From IMG/VR virus record IMGVR_UViG_3300050119_000309, positions 1 through 36,933 of that record: a stretch of DNA of 36,933 nt. The stretch is one strand, 5' to 3'. Both the position numbers and the translations under genes were made by a program. The notes below the pieces were generated by a model. That model saw only the letters and a program-made list of their open reading frames with translations, searched no databases and was not told where the DNA came from. This document shows positions 19,841-29,424 of this stretch, piece by piece (position 1 is the first letter of the stretch; each line of letters opens with the position of its first letter). Origin of the DNA: a virus.

Positions 19841-22800
19841 TTACTGGATGGTGGGCCCGTACGGCGGGGTGATGAGGTTCGACGGGGCGATGGTGGCCAT
19901 GGAACCATTCCAGTAGCCGGCCTTGATCGCCGAGTCGAAGGCCCACTGGCGCAGCGCCGACGGCTGGACCATCCACCCCTGGTAAGGCACGTAGCCGTAC
20001 TGCATCAGGGCTTTCCACGTCGGGCTGTTGGGGTTCGGGTCGTTCAGGGCCGCGGTGGCGGCGTCGCGGGCCACGTTGTAACGGTCGATCTCGGTCCGGG
20101 CGAGGGTCTGGGGGATCGAGATCTGCTGGGGGATCCACGGCACGCCGAGGGCGTCGCCGATGGCCTGCTTGTAGGCGTTCGGATCCGACTGCTTCGCGTA
20201 GCGGGCGTAGCTGGTGAGGGACAGGGCGGTCTCGACGGCGCCGGCCTGGGGGACGTAGCCGGCGATGCCGTTGTCGAGCACGGAGCTCCATGTCGTCGGC
20301 GTCGGCTGTTCGTTGCCGTAGAAGGAGTCGAGCGTCATCGTCGGATAGAGATCCTCCGGGCCGCCGGTGGCCGGGTTGATACCGAGGGCGGGGATCACCA
20401 CCGACTGGATGGCCGGGTTCAGGTCGCCCAGGAAGCCGGCCATGGTGAAGACGTCGGAGACCGAGCGCAGCGGGTCGAGCTGGCGGAGGTCGACGGCGGT
20501 GACGTTGCCCGCCGCGTCGATGCCCCCGATCTGGAAGAGGTACATCATCGACTGCGGGATCCCGCTATTCCAGTCCTCCCACTCCTGGTTGGTCATCTGC
20601 GACAGCAGCGCCGCCCGGTACGGGTGGTCGATCGGGTAGGTGGCCACGTACTGAGCGATGTGCTTGGTCCAGCCGTAGAACGGCATCACGTAGCGGATGA
20701 TCGACCGCTCGAGGGGGGTCATGGCATCCATGTCGGCGAAGACCTTCAAGGCGAACCGGATCCCGGCGTCGACGTCGTCGTCCTTGGCCTTGCCGATCAG
20801 GTAGGCCATCGACCGGAGCATGTTGGCCCCGAAGCTGGCGAAGGTGAGGCCGGCGTCCATGCCCCGCTTGGCCATCGAGTCGCGCAGTAGCCCGGCCTGC
20901 TTCTTGCCCACCGCGTAGTTGAATTCGTTGGTCAGGTGTTGCGGATCCGCCTCGGCCACCTCATGGGGGAGGCCGAGGGGCATCCCTTGGGTCTCGCCCC
21001 GCTTCTCGGCCCGGGTCTGCAGCCAGTCGAAGACGGGCTTGAACATCCCGCCCTTCTCCTGCATGTGGCGGAGCAACCCGTCGGAGTCCTGGATCATCAT
21101 GCCCAGGGCGGCCGGGAGTACTCGAGCCATCGACAGCGGGTCCGATCGCATCAGCAGCAGCATCGACCCACCGCCCCAGATGTGGACCTGGTAGCGCGGC
21201 GAGAAGTTGAGCAGGGTGTACCGGAAGAGTCGGGTGGCTCCGCCGTAGCCCTTGGCCAGAACGTTGTCGGGGCCCCGCAGCGCCTTGTAGGTGGCGTCGA
21301 GGGACTGCTTCACCGCGATGGGGACGAGGATCGGCTGGGTCGAGCTGGCGCCGGTCAACTCCGAGCTCTTGCGGGGGAAGTACGACGTCGGGTCGAGCTC
21401 GCCATAGTTGGCCTTCTGCCAGGCGTCGATGGCGTGGCGCTGGAGGAGAGGGTCCTCCGGGAGCTTCACCACCTGCATCGCCTGTTTGACGGCGTCGTCG
21501 ACCGTCGTCCCCCACCGGGTCACGATCCCGTGCTCGCCGTAGAACATCTCATGGGCGGCCTGCTCTTCGACATCCTCGAGCTGCTTACGCGTAAGACCGA
21601 TCACCGGCTCGTAGACGGCCGACGGATTGAACCGGGCCCGGCTCTTGGCCGAGCGGGTGACCGAGATCCGCTCCGGCGCGCTGGTGACGCCCAGGCGCTC
21701 GATGTCGCCGCCCCGGCTCGAGTAGACGAACTTGGGCGACAGGCCGGCGGCCCGCTCGGCCGTGAGCTCCTTCAAGGCGCTGTTCACGATCTTCGACATC
21801 TCGCCCGGGGTGATGATCTGGGCGAAGGTCTCGCCCTTCCAGATCCCGTTGGCCACCTGAAAGCCGAGCAGGGCCATGTCCGACTCGGTGACGTCCTTCC
21901 CGTCCAGCGCGGTGAGGAGGCGGTCCTGGACCAGCTCCGCCACCCGGGGCGTGAACCGGGCCTCGGGGAACTTGTCGATCGACTTGGTCAGAGCTGCTCG
22001 AGATCTCGAGAAGTTATCGAGCGCCCGCTTCGTCGACGGCCGCAGCGCGTATTGCAGAGTGGCCCGGGCCCGGCCGACGTCGGGGAGCAGAGCCGACAGC
22101 TCGGCCGAGCTCCGGGCGTACGGCGACTTCATGGTCCGCTCGATGGTGGCCAGCATCCGCTCGGCGTCCTCGAAGCGACCGGTGGAGATGGCCGCCTTCA
22201 AGTGGTTGAAGAGACCGCCCGGGCCCATCAGCCGGCCCACCCGCATCACCTCCTCGCGCTTCCACCGGAGGTTCTGCGGCTTGCCCCCTCGGCGGAGCAG
22301 CTCGGCCACGGCGTTCGGATCGTTCGGGTCGACCTGGTGGGCCCCGACCGGCTTGGTCGGCGGGAACTGCCGGCGCACGGCCAGCTCGTCCTTCCCGTCG
22401 ACGCCGATGAACGGCGTGGCCTTGTCGAGCACGGCGCTGTTCACGTAGTTGAGGACGGCCTGGGCCGCCCCGGGCGGATCCCGGGGGATGTCGTTGCCGG
22501 TCAGGTCGGCGAGTCCTGCGATGACCCGGTCGGCGGTGGCGGTTTTCTTCAAGAAGTCGTTGTGGCGGGCGAGCACGGTGGCATCGGTGCCGGAGGTGGC
22601 CCGCACCTCTTCGTGTCCGTCTCGAGGGTCGGTGATGGTGCCGAGACGGTTGCGGGCCAAATCCTTCTGCTTCTCGATCTCGACCAGGTTGTCGTAGTCG
22701 CGGAAGGCGTTCTCGAGCTTGGCCTGCTCGCCGGGGTCGAGCCTCCCCGCGTAGGCCGTCTTCCAGTCGTCGCGGTAGTGGGTGGCGATGTAGGCGAAGT

Positions 22801-23821
22801 CCTTGACCTCCTTCGCCGACGTGAGGCCGTTGCGGGAGTAGAAGTCGCCGATGTCCTTCACCACCTCGACGCCGGCCTCGGCCGCCTGGCGCCGACCCAT
22901 CTGCACCACCCGGCCGAGCGACGCCGCTACGGGGCCGAGCTGGCCCTTGGCCGCCTCCGTCGTCCGCTTCGACAGGTAGGCGCCGACGGTGTCCTCGCCG
23001 AAGGGGGCGTCGAACACGATGCGCCGCAGCGCGCCGATTAGCCCGTGGTTGTTGGTGGCCAACGCCCGGCGTACGGCCGATCCGATGGCGTCGCCGGCGG
23101 CGGCCCGGGCCGCCTGGGCCTGGGTCGAGATGTCGCTCGGGTGGTACTTGGCCGCCTCGTCGATGGCGGCGGTCGACGCGTCGTCGAGGCCGGCTCGAGA
23201 CAGGGCCCGGGCCGCGCTGCCGCCCACCCGGAGCTCCGGCACGATGTCGAGCAGCGCGGTGAGGGGATGCTCGGCCAGTTGCGAAAAGCCGGCCTTGCCC
23301 CGCTCGGCGGTGGCCACGTCGGCCAGGCCGGGGATGATGGCCGACAGCAGCGGCGAGCGCCCGGCCGTCTGGGCGAAGGAGTGGTAACCGCCCATCGTCT
23401 GCTCCGAGGCCGGGGCGTTGATCGACTTGAAGGGATCCTCGAGCACGGCCGGATCCCGCCACAGCGCCTCGATCTCATGGGGCCCGTTCATCGGGTGGAT
23501 GACGTCGGAGATCCCCTTCTTGAGCAGTCCGAACAGCCCGACGCCGATGTCCTTGGCATCGGTGCCGACGTAGCCCGGGATCTTCGATGCACTGAATGGT
23601 GCATTTGCCGCCGGGGTGATGGGGCTGCCCTGGCTCGCCGATTGGATGGCCGCCAGGGCCTCGGCCTTCGAGAGCTGGTAGCTCGTCCCCGACGCCAGGC
23701 GCGAATAGTCGAGGTTGTAAACCTGCGCCACCGCCGGCGTCGACAGGTTGTTCGCCTTGGCGTACTGATACAGGTCACGCCACTTGGTGTTGAAGCCCGA
23801 CAGCTCCGAGCTGTTCGCCAC
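19841..23821 (-). CDS. Large internal virion (ejection-type) protein
   Basis: This 1326-residue protein is the largest gene product. It is mainly helical, with a Ser/Ala-rich N-terminal part, central helices rich in Glu, Arg and Lys, and a C-terminal region with PFYGW near residue 1047. This 'R-Y-V-x-P-F-Y-x-W' pattern recurs in large polyvalent or internal virion proteins of phages. A Gly/Leu/Met-rich hydrophobic stretch lies near residue 890. It follows two Ala/Gln-rich proteins and the adaptor, as ejection proteins do in podoviruses. A transglycosylase motif is not evident. The ATG at 23821 is six bases from the upstream stop. Confidence 0.72.
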   Translation of the reverse strand: MANSSELSGFNTKWRDLYQYAKANNLSTPAVAQVYNLDYSRLASGTSYQLSKAEALAAIQSASQGSPITPAANAPFSASKIPGYVGTDAKDIGVGLFGLLKKGISDVIHPMNGPHEIEALWRDPAVLEDPFKSINAPASEQTMGGYHSFAQTAGRSPLLSAIIPGLADVATAERGKAGFSQLAEHPLTALLDIVPELRVGGSAARALSRAGLDDASTAAIDEAAKYHPSDISTQAQAARAAAGDAIGSAVRRALATNNHGLIGALRRIVFDAPFGEDTVGAYLSKRTTEAAKGQLGPVAASLGRVVQMGRRQAAEAGVEVVKDIGDFYSRNGLTSAKEVKDFAYIATHYRDDWKTAYAGRLDPGEQAKLENAFRDYDNLVEIEKQKDLARNRLGTITDPRDGHEEVRATSGTDATVLARHNDFLKKTATADRVIAGLADLTGNDIPRDPPGAAQAVLNYVNSAVLDKATPFIGVDGKDELAVRRQFPPTKPVGAHQVDPNDPNAVAELLRRGGKPQNLRWKREEVMRVGRLMGPGGLFNHLKAAISTGRFEDAERMLATIERTMKSPYARSSAELSALLPDVGRARATLQYALRPSTKRALDNFSRSRAALTKSIDKFPEARFTPRVAELVQDRLLTALDGKDVTESDMALLGFQVANGIWKGETFAQIITPGEMSKIVNSALKELTAERAAGLSPKFVYSSRGGDIERLGVTSAPERISVTRSAKSRARFNPSAVYEPVIGLTRKQLEDVEEQAAHEMFYGEHGIVTRWGTTVDDAVKQAMQVVKLPEDPLLQRHAIDAWQKANYGELDPTSYFPRKSSELTGASSTQPILVPIAVKQSLDATYKALRGPDNVLAKGYGGATRLFRYTLLNFSPRYQVHIWGGGSMLLLMRSDPLSMARVLPAALGMMIQDSDGLLRHMQEKGGMFKPVFDWLQTRAEKRGETQGMPLGLPHEVAEADPQHLTNEFNYAVGKKQAGLLRDSMAKRGMDAGLTFASFGANMLRSMAYLIGKAKDDDVDAGIRFALKVFADMDAMTPLERSIIRYVMPFYGWTKHIAQYVATYPIDHPYRAALLSQMTNQEWEDWNSGIPQSMMYLFQIGGIDAAGNVTAVDLRQLDPLRSVSDVFTMAGFLGDLNPAIQSVVIPALGINPATGGPEDLYPTMTLDSFYGNEQPTPTTWSSVLDNGIAGYVPQAGAVETALSLTSYARYAKQSDPNAYKQAIGDALGVPWIPQQISIPQTLARTEIDRYNVARDAATAALNDPNPNSPTWKALMQYGYVPYQGWMVQPSALRQWAFDSAIKAGYWNGSMATIAPSNLITPPYGPTIQ

Positions 23822-23827
23822 CGCGGC

Positions 23828-24547
23828 CTACGAGGACTGGAAGGGGTTCGAGATGGCCGGCGCCGGCGACGCTCCGCCCCCGGTCTTGGCCGGCTGGGTG
23901 ATGCTGGCCGGCAACGTGTTGGTGAGCTGGTTCCCGCCGGCGACGACGCTCGAGTAGAGCTGGGCCAGGGCGGGGTCCTGGGCCTGGTTGGGCGGAGCTC
24001 CGAAGTCGGTCTGCTTGTAGATGGCCTGGTACTTGGCCGCGTTGAGCAGGTCGGCCAGGAGACCGGCCGATCCGGCCTGGCTGCCCTGGGCGGCGATCGC
24101 CCCCGGCATCTGCTGGTTGGCCTGGCCGACCTGGGCCAGGCCGGAGGTGAGCGCGCCGGCCAGACCGGATCCGCCGGCGGGGCCGAGGGCGGGGTCGGCG
24201 GCGAGGCCCTGCTGGATCTGGCCGAGGTACTGGCTCAGTCCCGGGGCCGCGGTCGAGGCCTGCTGCATCTGCTTCGACGCGCCGGGCCCGGCCGAGGCGG
24301 CGCCCGCCGCGTTGCTGGCCTTGATCGAGTTCTCCTCCGGGGCCAGGAGCGGCTTCAAGGCGGTGGCCAGATCGAGCTTCACCTTCGCCGTCAGAGGCTT
24401 GGTGGCCTTCCCCGCCTCGTTCCCGGGCCCGCCGCCGGTCAAGTGCTGGACGACGTGGTGCAGGGCCTTGACCGGATTGCGCTCGGCTTGCCAGGCCCGG
24501 GGCGAGACGTTCGGCGGCTTCTTGCCCGGCGGGGTGACGGTGGCCAT
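23828..24547 (-). CDS. Ala/Gln-rich internal virion protein
   Basis: This 239-residue protein starts at ATG 24547 in an ATGA overlap, with GGAGG upstream. It has a basic Pro-rich N terminus (about 1-25) and a long Ala/Gln/Gly/Leu low-complexity region (about 60-200), as in podovirus ejection proteins that leave the capsid during infection. No enzyme motif is seen. The name is by composition and context. Confidence 0.65.
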   Translation of the reverse strand: MATVTPPGKKPPNVSPRAWQAERNPVKALHHVVQHLTGGGPGNEAGKATKPLTAKVKLDLATALKPLLAPEENSIKASNAAGAASAGPGASKQMQQASTAAPGLSQYLGQIQQGLAADPALGPAGGSGLAGALTSGLAQVGQANQQMPGAIAAQGSQAGSAGLLADLLNAAKYQAIYKQTDFGAPPNQAQDPALAQLYSSVVAGGNQLTNTLPASITQPAKTGGGASPAPAISNPFQSS

Positions 24548-25350
24548 CAGTTACCTCCGGATCCGGTCGACACGACGGGCATGGTGAACCCGCCGCCCTG
24601 CAGCACCGACAGCGGCGACGTCGCCTGGTTGATGGTCTCGGCCTGGTTGGCCTCCGCTCCGAGGTAGGCGGTCTGGTCCTGGGCCCCGGTGAGGGCGTTC
24701 TGCAGGCCCGACTGGATCGTGTCGGCGCCGTAGCCCTGCTGCAAGGCCTGGGTGGAAAGACCGAGCGACTTTCCTTGCAGGTTGAGCTGGCCGCCCTGGT
24801 AACCGAGCGAGGCGAGCTGCTGCTCGAGGCCGAGGTTGGCCTGGCCCATCTGGTTGTGGATGTTACCCAGGTTGTACTGCTGCTGCTCGGCCAGGGAGCC
24901 GAGGGCGGTGCGGTTCCCCACGGTGTTCGTGGCCCCCGACGCGGCGGCCGATCCCTCCTGGGCCTGCTGGGCCAGCGGGTACTGGTACTGCAGATTGGCC
25001 AGCTGGGCCTCGAGGCCGCCGCCGGCGACGCCGCCGGTCCCCTGGGTCAGGCCGGCCTGCTGCTGGGCGAAGCCTTGTTGCTGGCCGAGGTAGCCCTGCT
25101 CGAGGCCGAGACCCTGACCGGACAAGGCCTGTTGGCCGAGGCTGTTCTGGTACTGCTGGGTCGAGTAGCCCTGCTGCAGCGAAGCGAGGAACGGGGCGAG
25201 CTGCGTCTCGAGACCGGCCGTGCCGATGGCCGACTGGCCGGCGGCGAGCTCCGGCTGGATCTGCGACAGGAGCGTCTGGCTGAGACCGGTGGCCGGGTTC
25301 TGCGCGGCGAGCGGCGTGGCGCCGGCGCCTTGTCCGGGTTCGTAGGCCAC
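24547..25350 (-). CDS. Gln/Gly-rich internal virion protein with repeats
   Basis: This 267-residue protein is dominated by Gln, Gly, Leu and Ala with recurring Q-Q-x-x-G-L-x-Q-G-like short repeats (most dense 55-180). This resembles ejection proteins that form a channel or stay extended in the capsid. The Gly-Gly-Asn end overlaps the downstream start. The ATG at 25350 is three bases from the upstream stop. The function is inferred from composition and order. Confidence 0.65.
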   Translation of the reverse strand: MAYEPGQGAGATPLAAQNPATGLSQTLLSQIQPELAAGQSAIGTAGLETQLAPFLASLQQGYSTQQYQNSLGQQALSGQGLGLEQGYLGQQQGFAQQQAGLTQGTGGVAGGGLEAQLANLQYQYPLAQQAQEGSAAASGATNTVGNRTALGSLAEQQQYNLGNIHNQMGQANLGLEQQLASLGYQGGQLNLQGKSLGLSTQALQQGYGADTIQSGLQNALTGAQDQTAYLGAEANQAETINQATSPLSVLQGGGFTMPVVSTGSGGN

Positions 25351-25353
25351 CGG

Positions 25354-26040
25354 TTACTCCCAGGCCCCGAAGGCGCCGAACTGCCACACCGGCGCCGACG
25401 GCGTCCCGTAGCTGACCGAGCCCATGGCGTCGGAGTAGCCGGCCGCGTTCTGCTCGAGGTCACTCAGCACCTCGAGGTATTCGTTTCTGATGTCTTTCCA
25501 CCGGGGGTCGAGGGTCTTGAAGAGAGCTTTGTACTGCGCGTAGAGGATCGCCCCCTCGCCGAACCCCTCGGAGACGTCGAGGTCTTGGCTGTCCTGGGTG
25601 ACGGTCTGGGAGATCCGGAAGTACTGGACCCGCATCACGCCGGCGGTCGACGGCACCGGGAAGACGACGAACTGGGTCCGGGGCGGCTCGCGCCACAGCG
25701 TGATGTACTCCGGGTAATTCTGCTGGATGGTCTGGTTGACCCCCCACAGGGCGTCCATCTCCGAGTAGTTCCGGAAGCGCAGCGGGTAGACGTTGATCGA
25801 CCCGTCGGGCAAGTACTCCGTCCGGTGGTGCTCCAAGAAATCGCTCGGCGCCCGGTATTCGGCCTGCTCGGCGAAGACGATGATCGACTCCCGGCCGAGA
25901 AGCGAGCGGGCCTTCCGGGCCAGGTCCCGGCACCCCTCGTTGAGCATCTGGTTCAGCCACTCATCCGTGTAGAAGTTGGCCACCGTCTCGTTCAGACGTT
26001 GGCGGAGATCTCCTCGAGCTGTCCCCAGGGTGACCGGCAC
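25354..26040 (-). CDS. Head-to-tail adaptor (SU10-type)
   Basis: This 228-residue protein begins with RGDLRQRLNETVANFYTDEW and a following helix pair, then a beta-sandwich-like middle with Tyr/Asp/Phe segments and a closing helix. This is the layout of SU10/P22 gp4-type adaptors, which bind the portal ring and hold the nozzle. Position between the nozzle candidate and the ejection proteins supports it. The ATG is at 26040, and the stop is three bases from the next gene's start. Confidence 0.8.
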   Translation of the reverse strand: MPVTLGTARGDLRQRLNETVANFYTDEWLNQMLNEGCRDLARKARSLLGRESIIVFAEQAEYRAPSDFLEHHRTEYLPDGSINVYPLRFRNYSEMDALWGVNQTIQQNYPEYITLWREPPRTQFVVFPVPSTAGVMRVQYFRISQTVTQDSQDLDVSEGFGEGAILYAQYKALFKTLDPRWKDIRNEYLEVLSDLEQNAAGYSDAMGSVSYGTPSAPVWQFGAFGAWE

Positions 26041-26044
26041 CGGC

Positions 26045-26317
26045 TCAGTCTCCCACCGGGGTCATCGCCGGCGGGGCCTTCTGGGCCCCGAAGTTGGCCC
26101 GGGCGGCCAGCTCGGCGAAGTCGCCGGCGACCAGGAGCCCCCGGCAGTCCTGGCAGAGCTGGATGGCCTTGTTCGACGGCACGTCGGCCGCCTTGGTGGC
26201 GTTCTTCGGGAGCTTCGGGGCCTGGACCACCCGGACCTGCCACACCTCGATCGCCGCCGGCGTCGGCTCGACGTCGGCCTCGCACCCGCAGCACCCGCAC
26301 GTCACGGTGAAAGCCAT
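26045..26317 (-). CDS. Small Cys-rich virion-block protein
   Basis: This 90-residue protein has an N-terminal CGCCGC cluster (Cys7, Cys9, Cys10, Cys12) and CQDC near 55-58, suggesting zinc binding. It is placed between the fibre and adaptor genes in the virion operon. Its role in particle assembly or regulation is unknown. The start at ATG 26317 follows a GGAGACGACG ribosome site. Confidence 0.62.
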   Translation of the reverse strand: MAFTVTCGCCGCEADVEPTPAAIEVWQVRVVQAPKLPKNATKAADVPSNKAIQLCQDCRGLLVAGDFAELAARANFGAQKAPPAMTPVGD

Positions 26318-26329
26318 CGTCGTCTCCTA

Positions 26330-27085
26330 TCAGGCGCAGAGGCCGAGGTTGGTGAGAATGGTGATGACCTGGGCCAGCGTGGTCGGAGCGGCGGCCTGGG
26401 GTACCGGCGTGGCTCCGTAGAAGCCGAGATCGCTACCGGTGCCGCCGACCACCACGTTTCCGTTGCTCGGGTTGAGGACGAGGCCCTGCTTGGCCCCGGG
26501 AGGATTCGGGCCGGCCGGGTTCGGGAAGCTGCCGGCGTCGATGACGATCGGGGCGCCGATGGCCCCGGATCCGAAGACCGACGTGATCCAGATGGCGCCG
26601 TAACCGAGGTTCTGGATGAAAACGGCGATGTCGTTGGTGGGGTCGGTGTCGTCGATCACGGTGACCCACTCGGCGCCGGGCCCGGCGAGATCGAAGTCGA
26701 CGAAGTCTCCGTCGATATTGAGCAACGCCCCGATGCCCCCGGAAAAAGTGTTGAGGAAGATCTGACCCAAGGCGGTGGAAAAAGTGATGCCGTGCGCTGC
26801 GTTGTCGGTGACGGTGAACCCGCCGAGCTGGGTCAGGTCGCCGGGCGTGGTCGTCTCCCCGGGCCCGGTCAACGAGGCGTAGCCACCCGATCCGGTGTCG
26901 ACCGTGACGATGCCCGTTCCCTCGCGACCGAGGATCGGGATCGAGAAGGCGTCGTCGACGTTCGTGATGCGGTTGACCACCTGGGTGTTGGCCCACCGCT
27001 GGATCTTCTGGATGATGATGCCGACGTCGGCCATCGTCTTCGGGCTGGTGTCGAGGACGAGCTGGTTGCCCGACTGGTTGCTCAT
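26330..27085 (-). CDS. Fibre-like virion protein with trimer-end motif
   Basis: This 251-residue protein starts at ATG 27085 in an ATGA overlap with the nozzle gene. A helical N-terminal 40 residues is followed by a beta-rich body, and a C-terminal segment (about 216-251, GTGSDLGFYGATPVPQ and a helix) of the type found at the ends of phage fibre and head-decoration trimers. It likely attaches to the tail or nozzle. A receptor target cannot be predicted. Confidence 0.68.
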   Translation of the reverse strand: MSNQSGNQLVLDTSPKTMADVGIIIQKIQRWANTQVVNRITNVDDAFSIPILGREGTGIVTVDTGSGGYASLTGPGETTTPGDLTQLGGFTVTDNAAHGITFSTALGQIFLNTFSGGIGALLNIDGDFVDFDLAGPGAEWVTVIDDTDPTNDIAVFIQNLGYGAIWITSVFGSGAIGAPIVIDAGSFPNPAGPNPPGAKQGLVLNPSNGNVVVGGTGSDLGFYGATPVPQAAAPTTLAQVITILTNLGLCA

Positions 27086-28800
27086 GTGGGGCCGACGAGA
27101 AGGGTCTGCACGACACCGGTCGAGATCCCGTAGATGATCGGCGCCGGGCCCCCGCTGTCGCCGGTCGCCGTCACCTGGACGGTGACGTCCTGGGCCTCGA
27201 TGCCGGTGTCGAAGCGGAGGTACACCGGCTGCAGCGTCGAGTTCACGTCCACGTCGACCGGCACGGTGACGTCGGTGGACCCGCCCACGCCCTGCAGGAC
27301 GACGGTGATGGTTCCGAAACCCTGGGCCCGGACGACCACCTCTCGCACCACGATCGACTTGAAGATCGACCGGGGCATCGGGTAACTGGTCCACTGGTAG
27401 CTGTTGGCTGGCTGGGTCTTGTCGTACGTGTAGCAGATCGGGTCGGTGTCGCTCGTCACCATGGGCGGGAAGGCGTAGAGGACGTTCGAGTCCCACGACT
27501 GCCCGAACCACATGAACGGCGGGGTCTGGTCGTCCAGAATCCACCATCCGCCGGTGACGGTGTCATAGACCCAGTTGTTCGAGGTGACGACCATGTCGAC
27601 CCAGGAGAAGGCCTGGTACACCTGGCCGATGGCGGGCAGCCCCGGCGGGCACCGGAAGAAATCGTCATTCAGCTGATTCGAGATCTTCTGCGAGACGTTG
27701 GACCCGTTCCACAGCCAGCACCCGTTGTTGGTCGACAGGTAGATCAGGCCGATCGGTGTCTGGCAGGCGACCGTCGTCCCGTAGGCCGGGGTCACGCCGG
27801 CCAGGAAAGTGACGGTCGGTTCGTTCAGGTCGCCGGAGACGATGTACCCGCCGCCGCGGTGCTTGACCACGAAGAGCTCGCCGGCGGACATCGACCCCCA
27901 GGCGCCCGCCCCCACGGGCCACTCCTGCACAAAGACGACGTCCTGCTTCAAGCTGTCGGTGTTGCCGTTACCGGGCACGGTGTTGGCCGGGTCGGTGTAG
28001 TAGATCTGGTCGTAGGGGCCGCCCAGCACTTCGGATCCGGTCCACAGGTAGTCGTTCTGCTGGAAGATGACGATGCGGCCCTGGTGGCCGAAGATGATCC
28101 CGGTCTCGCCGTCGGGCTGGCCCGGCAGGTCGGCCGAGTAGTCCTTGTAGAACGGCGCCGAGCCCTTGCTTGGGTTGGTCGGATCGGGGTACAGAAGCAG
28201 GATCCCGGTGGCCCCGATGGCCGCCGCGTCGTTGATGAAGGCGGTCGTCATGGCCACCACGGCCGTGCCGGTGGCCGCTCCGGTCGAGTCGCTGGCGTTG
28301 GCCATGGTGAGCACGGCTGAGAAGCCGTAGACCTCGCCGGCGCCGTTGACCGACGACGCCGGCCCGGAAGTCTTCAAGATCCGGTTCCACGCACCGCCGG
28401 TCTGCAGGGCGCAGATGCACTGTTTGCGGAGATCGGAGCTGTCTACCGAGTCGATGCAGAAGAGCAGCTCGTCGCCCGGGCTGCCGCCGGCGCCGCCTTC
28501 GATGACGCCGTAGACGAGGACCCCCGTAATCCAGTTGTCGACCCCGTTCTGGAAGGCGGCCGACGGACCGAGCAGGGTGCCGGTGCGGCCGGGCATGGGA
28601 CCGAGCCCGCCGTTCGGGAGAGCGATACAGCCGAAGGTCCCGTCAGGTTGGGCGGCCACCGACGGGCCCTTGTAGGGCACCGGGGCGCCGTTGTCGGTCC
28701 CGAAGGCCGCGTAGGCGTACTTGGACTGGGAGATGATCCCGGGCGAGAAGTCGGTCCAGGTGTCCCACTCGAGACCCCGGGGATCCGGTGTACCGGGCAA
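27082..28800 (-). CDS. Tail nozzle/hub-like protein
   Basis: This 572-residue protein is nearly all beta, with recurring Trp/Tyr/Gly-rich blades and segments such as LFVVKHRGGGYIVSGD and LIYLSTNNGCWLWNG, typical of beta-propeller hubs of podovirus tails (P22 gp10 and T7 nozzle classes). These form the lower part of the portal-adaptor-nozzle channel. The C-terminal 120 residues are beta-rich and could be an extra domain. Its order (fibre, nozzle, small basic protein) matches other podoviruses. Confidence 0.72.
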   Translation of the reverse strand: MPGTPDPRGLEWDTWTDFSPGIISQSKYAYAAFGTDNGAPVPYKGPSVAAQPDGTFGCIALPNGGLGPMPGRTGTLLGPSAAFQNGVDNWITGVLVYGVIEGGAGGSPGDELLFCIDSVDSSDLRKQCICALQTGGAWNRILKTSGPASSVNGAGEVYGFSAVLTMANASDSTGAATGTAVVAMTTAFINDAAAIGATGILLLYPDPTNPSKGSAPFYKDYSADLPGQPDGETGIIFGHQGRIVIFQQNDYLWTGSEVLGGPYDQIYYTDPANTVPGNGNTDSLKQDVVFVQEWPVGAGAWGSMSAGELFVVKHRGGGYIVSGDLNEPTVTFLAGVTPAYGTTVACQTPIGLIYLSTNNGCWLWNGSNVSQKISNQLNDDFFRCPPGLPAIGQVYQAFSWVDMVVTSNNWVYDTVTGGWWILDDQTPPFMWFGQSWDSNVLYAFPPMVTSDTDPICYTYDKTQPANSYQWTSYPMPRSIFKSIVVREVVVRAQGFGTITVVLQGVGGSTDVTVPVDVDVNSTLQPVYLRFDTGIEAQDVTVQVTATGDSGGPAPIIYGISTGVVQTLLVGPT

Positions 28801-28803
28801 CGA

Positions 28804-29043
28804 TTACCCCCGCTTCGAGCTGCTGCGCCGGCCCCGCCGCTTGCTCGACCGCTTGGCCGTGCGGGCGAAGGTCTGGGCCAGGACCGCCTGCTTCTTGGTG
28901 CGCGGCGAGGCCTTCGGGTCGTTGCGCTCCTTGCGGGCGTACGCCTGGGTCGACATGCCGGCCTTCTCGGCCTTGGCTCCGAAGGCGCCCGGCCGCTTTA
29001 CGGCGCCGGCCATCCAGTTGCCACTCTTGCCCGATGCAGCCAT
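28804..29043 (-). CDS. Small basic virion-block protein
   Basis: This 79-residue Lys/Arg-rich protein contains the common phage motif P-G-A-F-x-x-K-A-x-x-A-G-M-S-x-x-x-Y-A (about 18-36) and a highly basic tail. Such proteins are frequent in phage structural operons and may bind DNA or the portal region. The stop lies three bases before the nozzle gene's start. The exact role is unknown. Confidence 0.68.
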   Translation of the reverse strand: MAASGKSGNWMAGAVKRPGAFGAKAEKAGMSTQAYARKERNDPKASPRTKKQAVLAQTFARTAKRSSKRRGRRSSSKRG

Positions 29044-29056
29044 GCCTACCTCCTCG

Positions 29057-29413
29057 CTAGAAGAACCGGAAGAAAGTCGGTTCGCTGGTGGCGCCGGCGG
29101 CGGTGATGCCGATGGTCGCCGGCGGCCCGGCGATCGGCCAGACGATCGGCCCCGTCGGCACGTTGATGGCGATCGGGATCCCGGTGTCTCCGGTGGCTCC
29201 CTTCAAGATGAGCCCCTCGGTGTTGGCCGCCGGCGGAATGATCTGGACCCCCGACGACCACGACGGCACGGGGATCGAGTTGTAGCCCGACGCCAGGACC
29301 ACGGCCGCCACCTCGTAGAAGCCGCTGCTGTTCGAGGCGATCGACGTCGACGACTGGACGTTATCGCCCGACGCCAGGAGGTCGAGTTGGAACTGGACCA
29401 GAACGGTGCCCAT
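29057..29413 (-). CDS. Beta-rich virion protein
   Basis: This 118-residue protein is strand-rich with Ser/Gly/Ile/Pro turns, and resembles small tail or capsid surface proteins. No Cys, no catalytic residues and no membrane helix are seen. Location among fibre and nozzle genes supports a virion role. Confidence 0.6.
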   Translation of the reverse strand: MGTVLVQFQLDLLASGDNVQSSTSIASNSSGFYEVAAVVLASGYNSIPVPSWSSGVQIIPPAANTEGLILKGATGDTGIPIAINVPTGPIVWPIAGPPATIGITAAGATSEPTFFRFF

Positions 29414-29424
29414 CGGTGCCTCTC

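Noticed and set aside
20936-23041. 701-residue plus-strand frame opposite the giant virion protein
   Set aside because: Shadow frame with His/Arg/Leu-rich antisense composition and no start signals.
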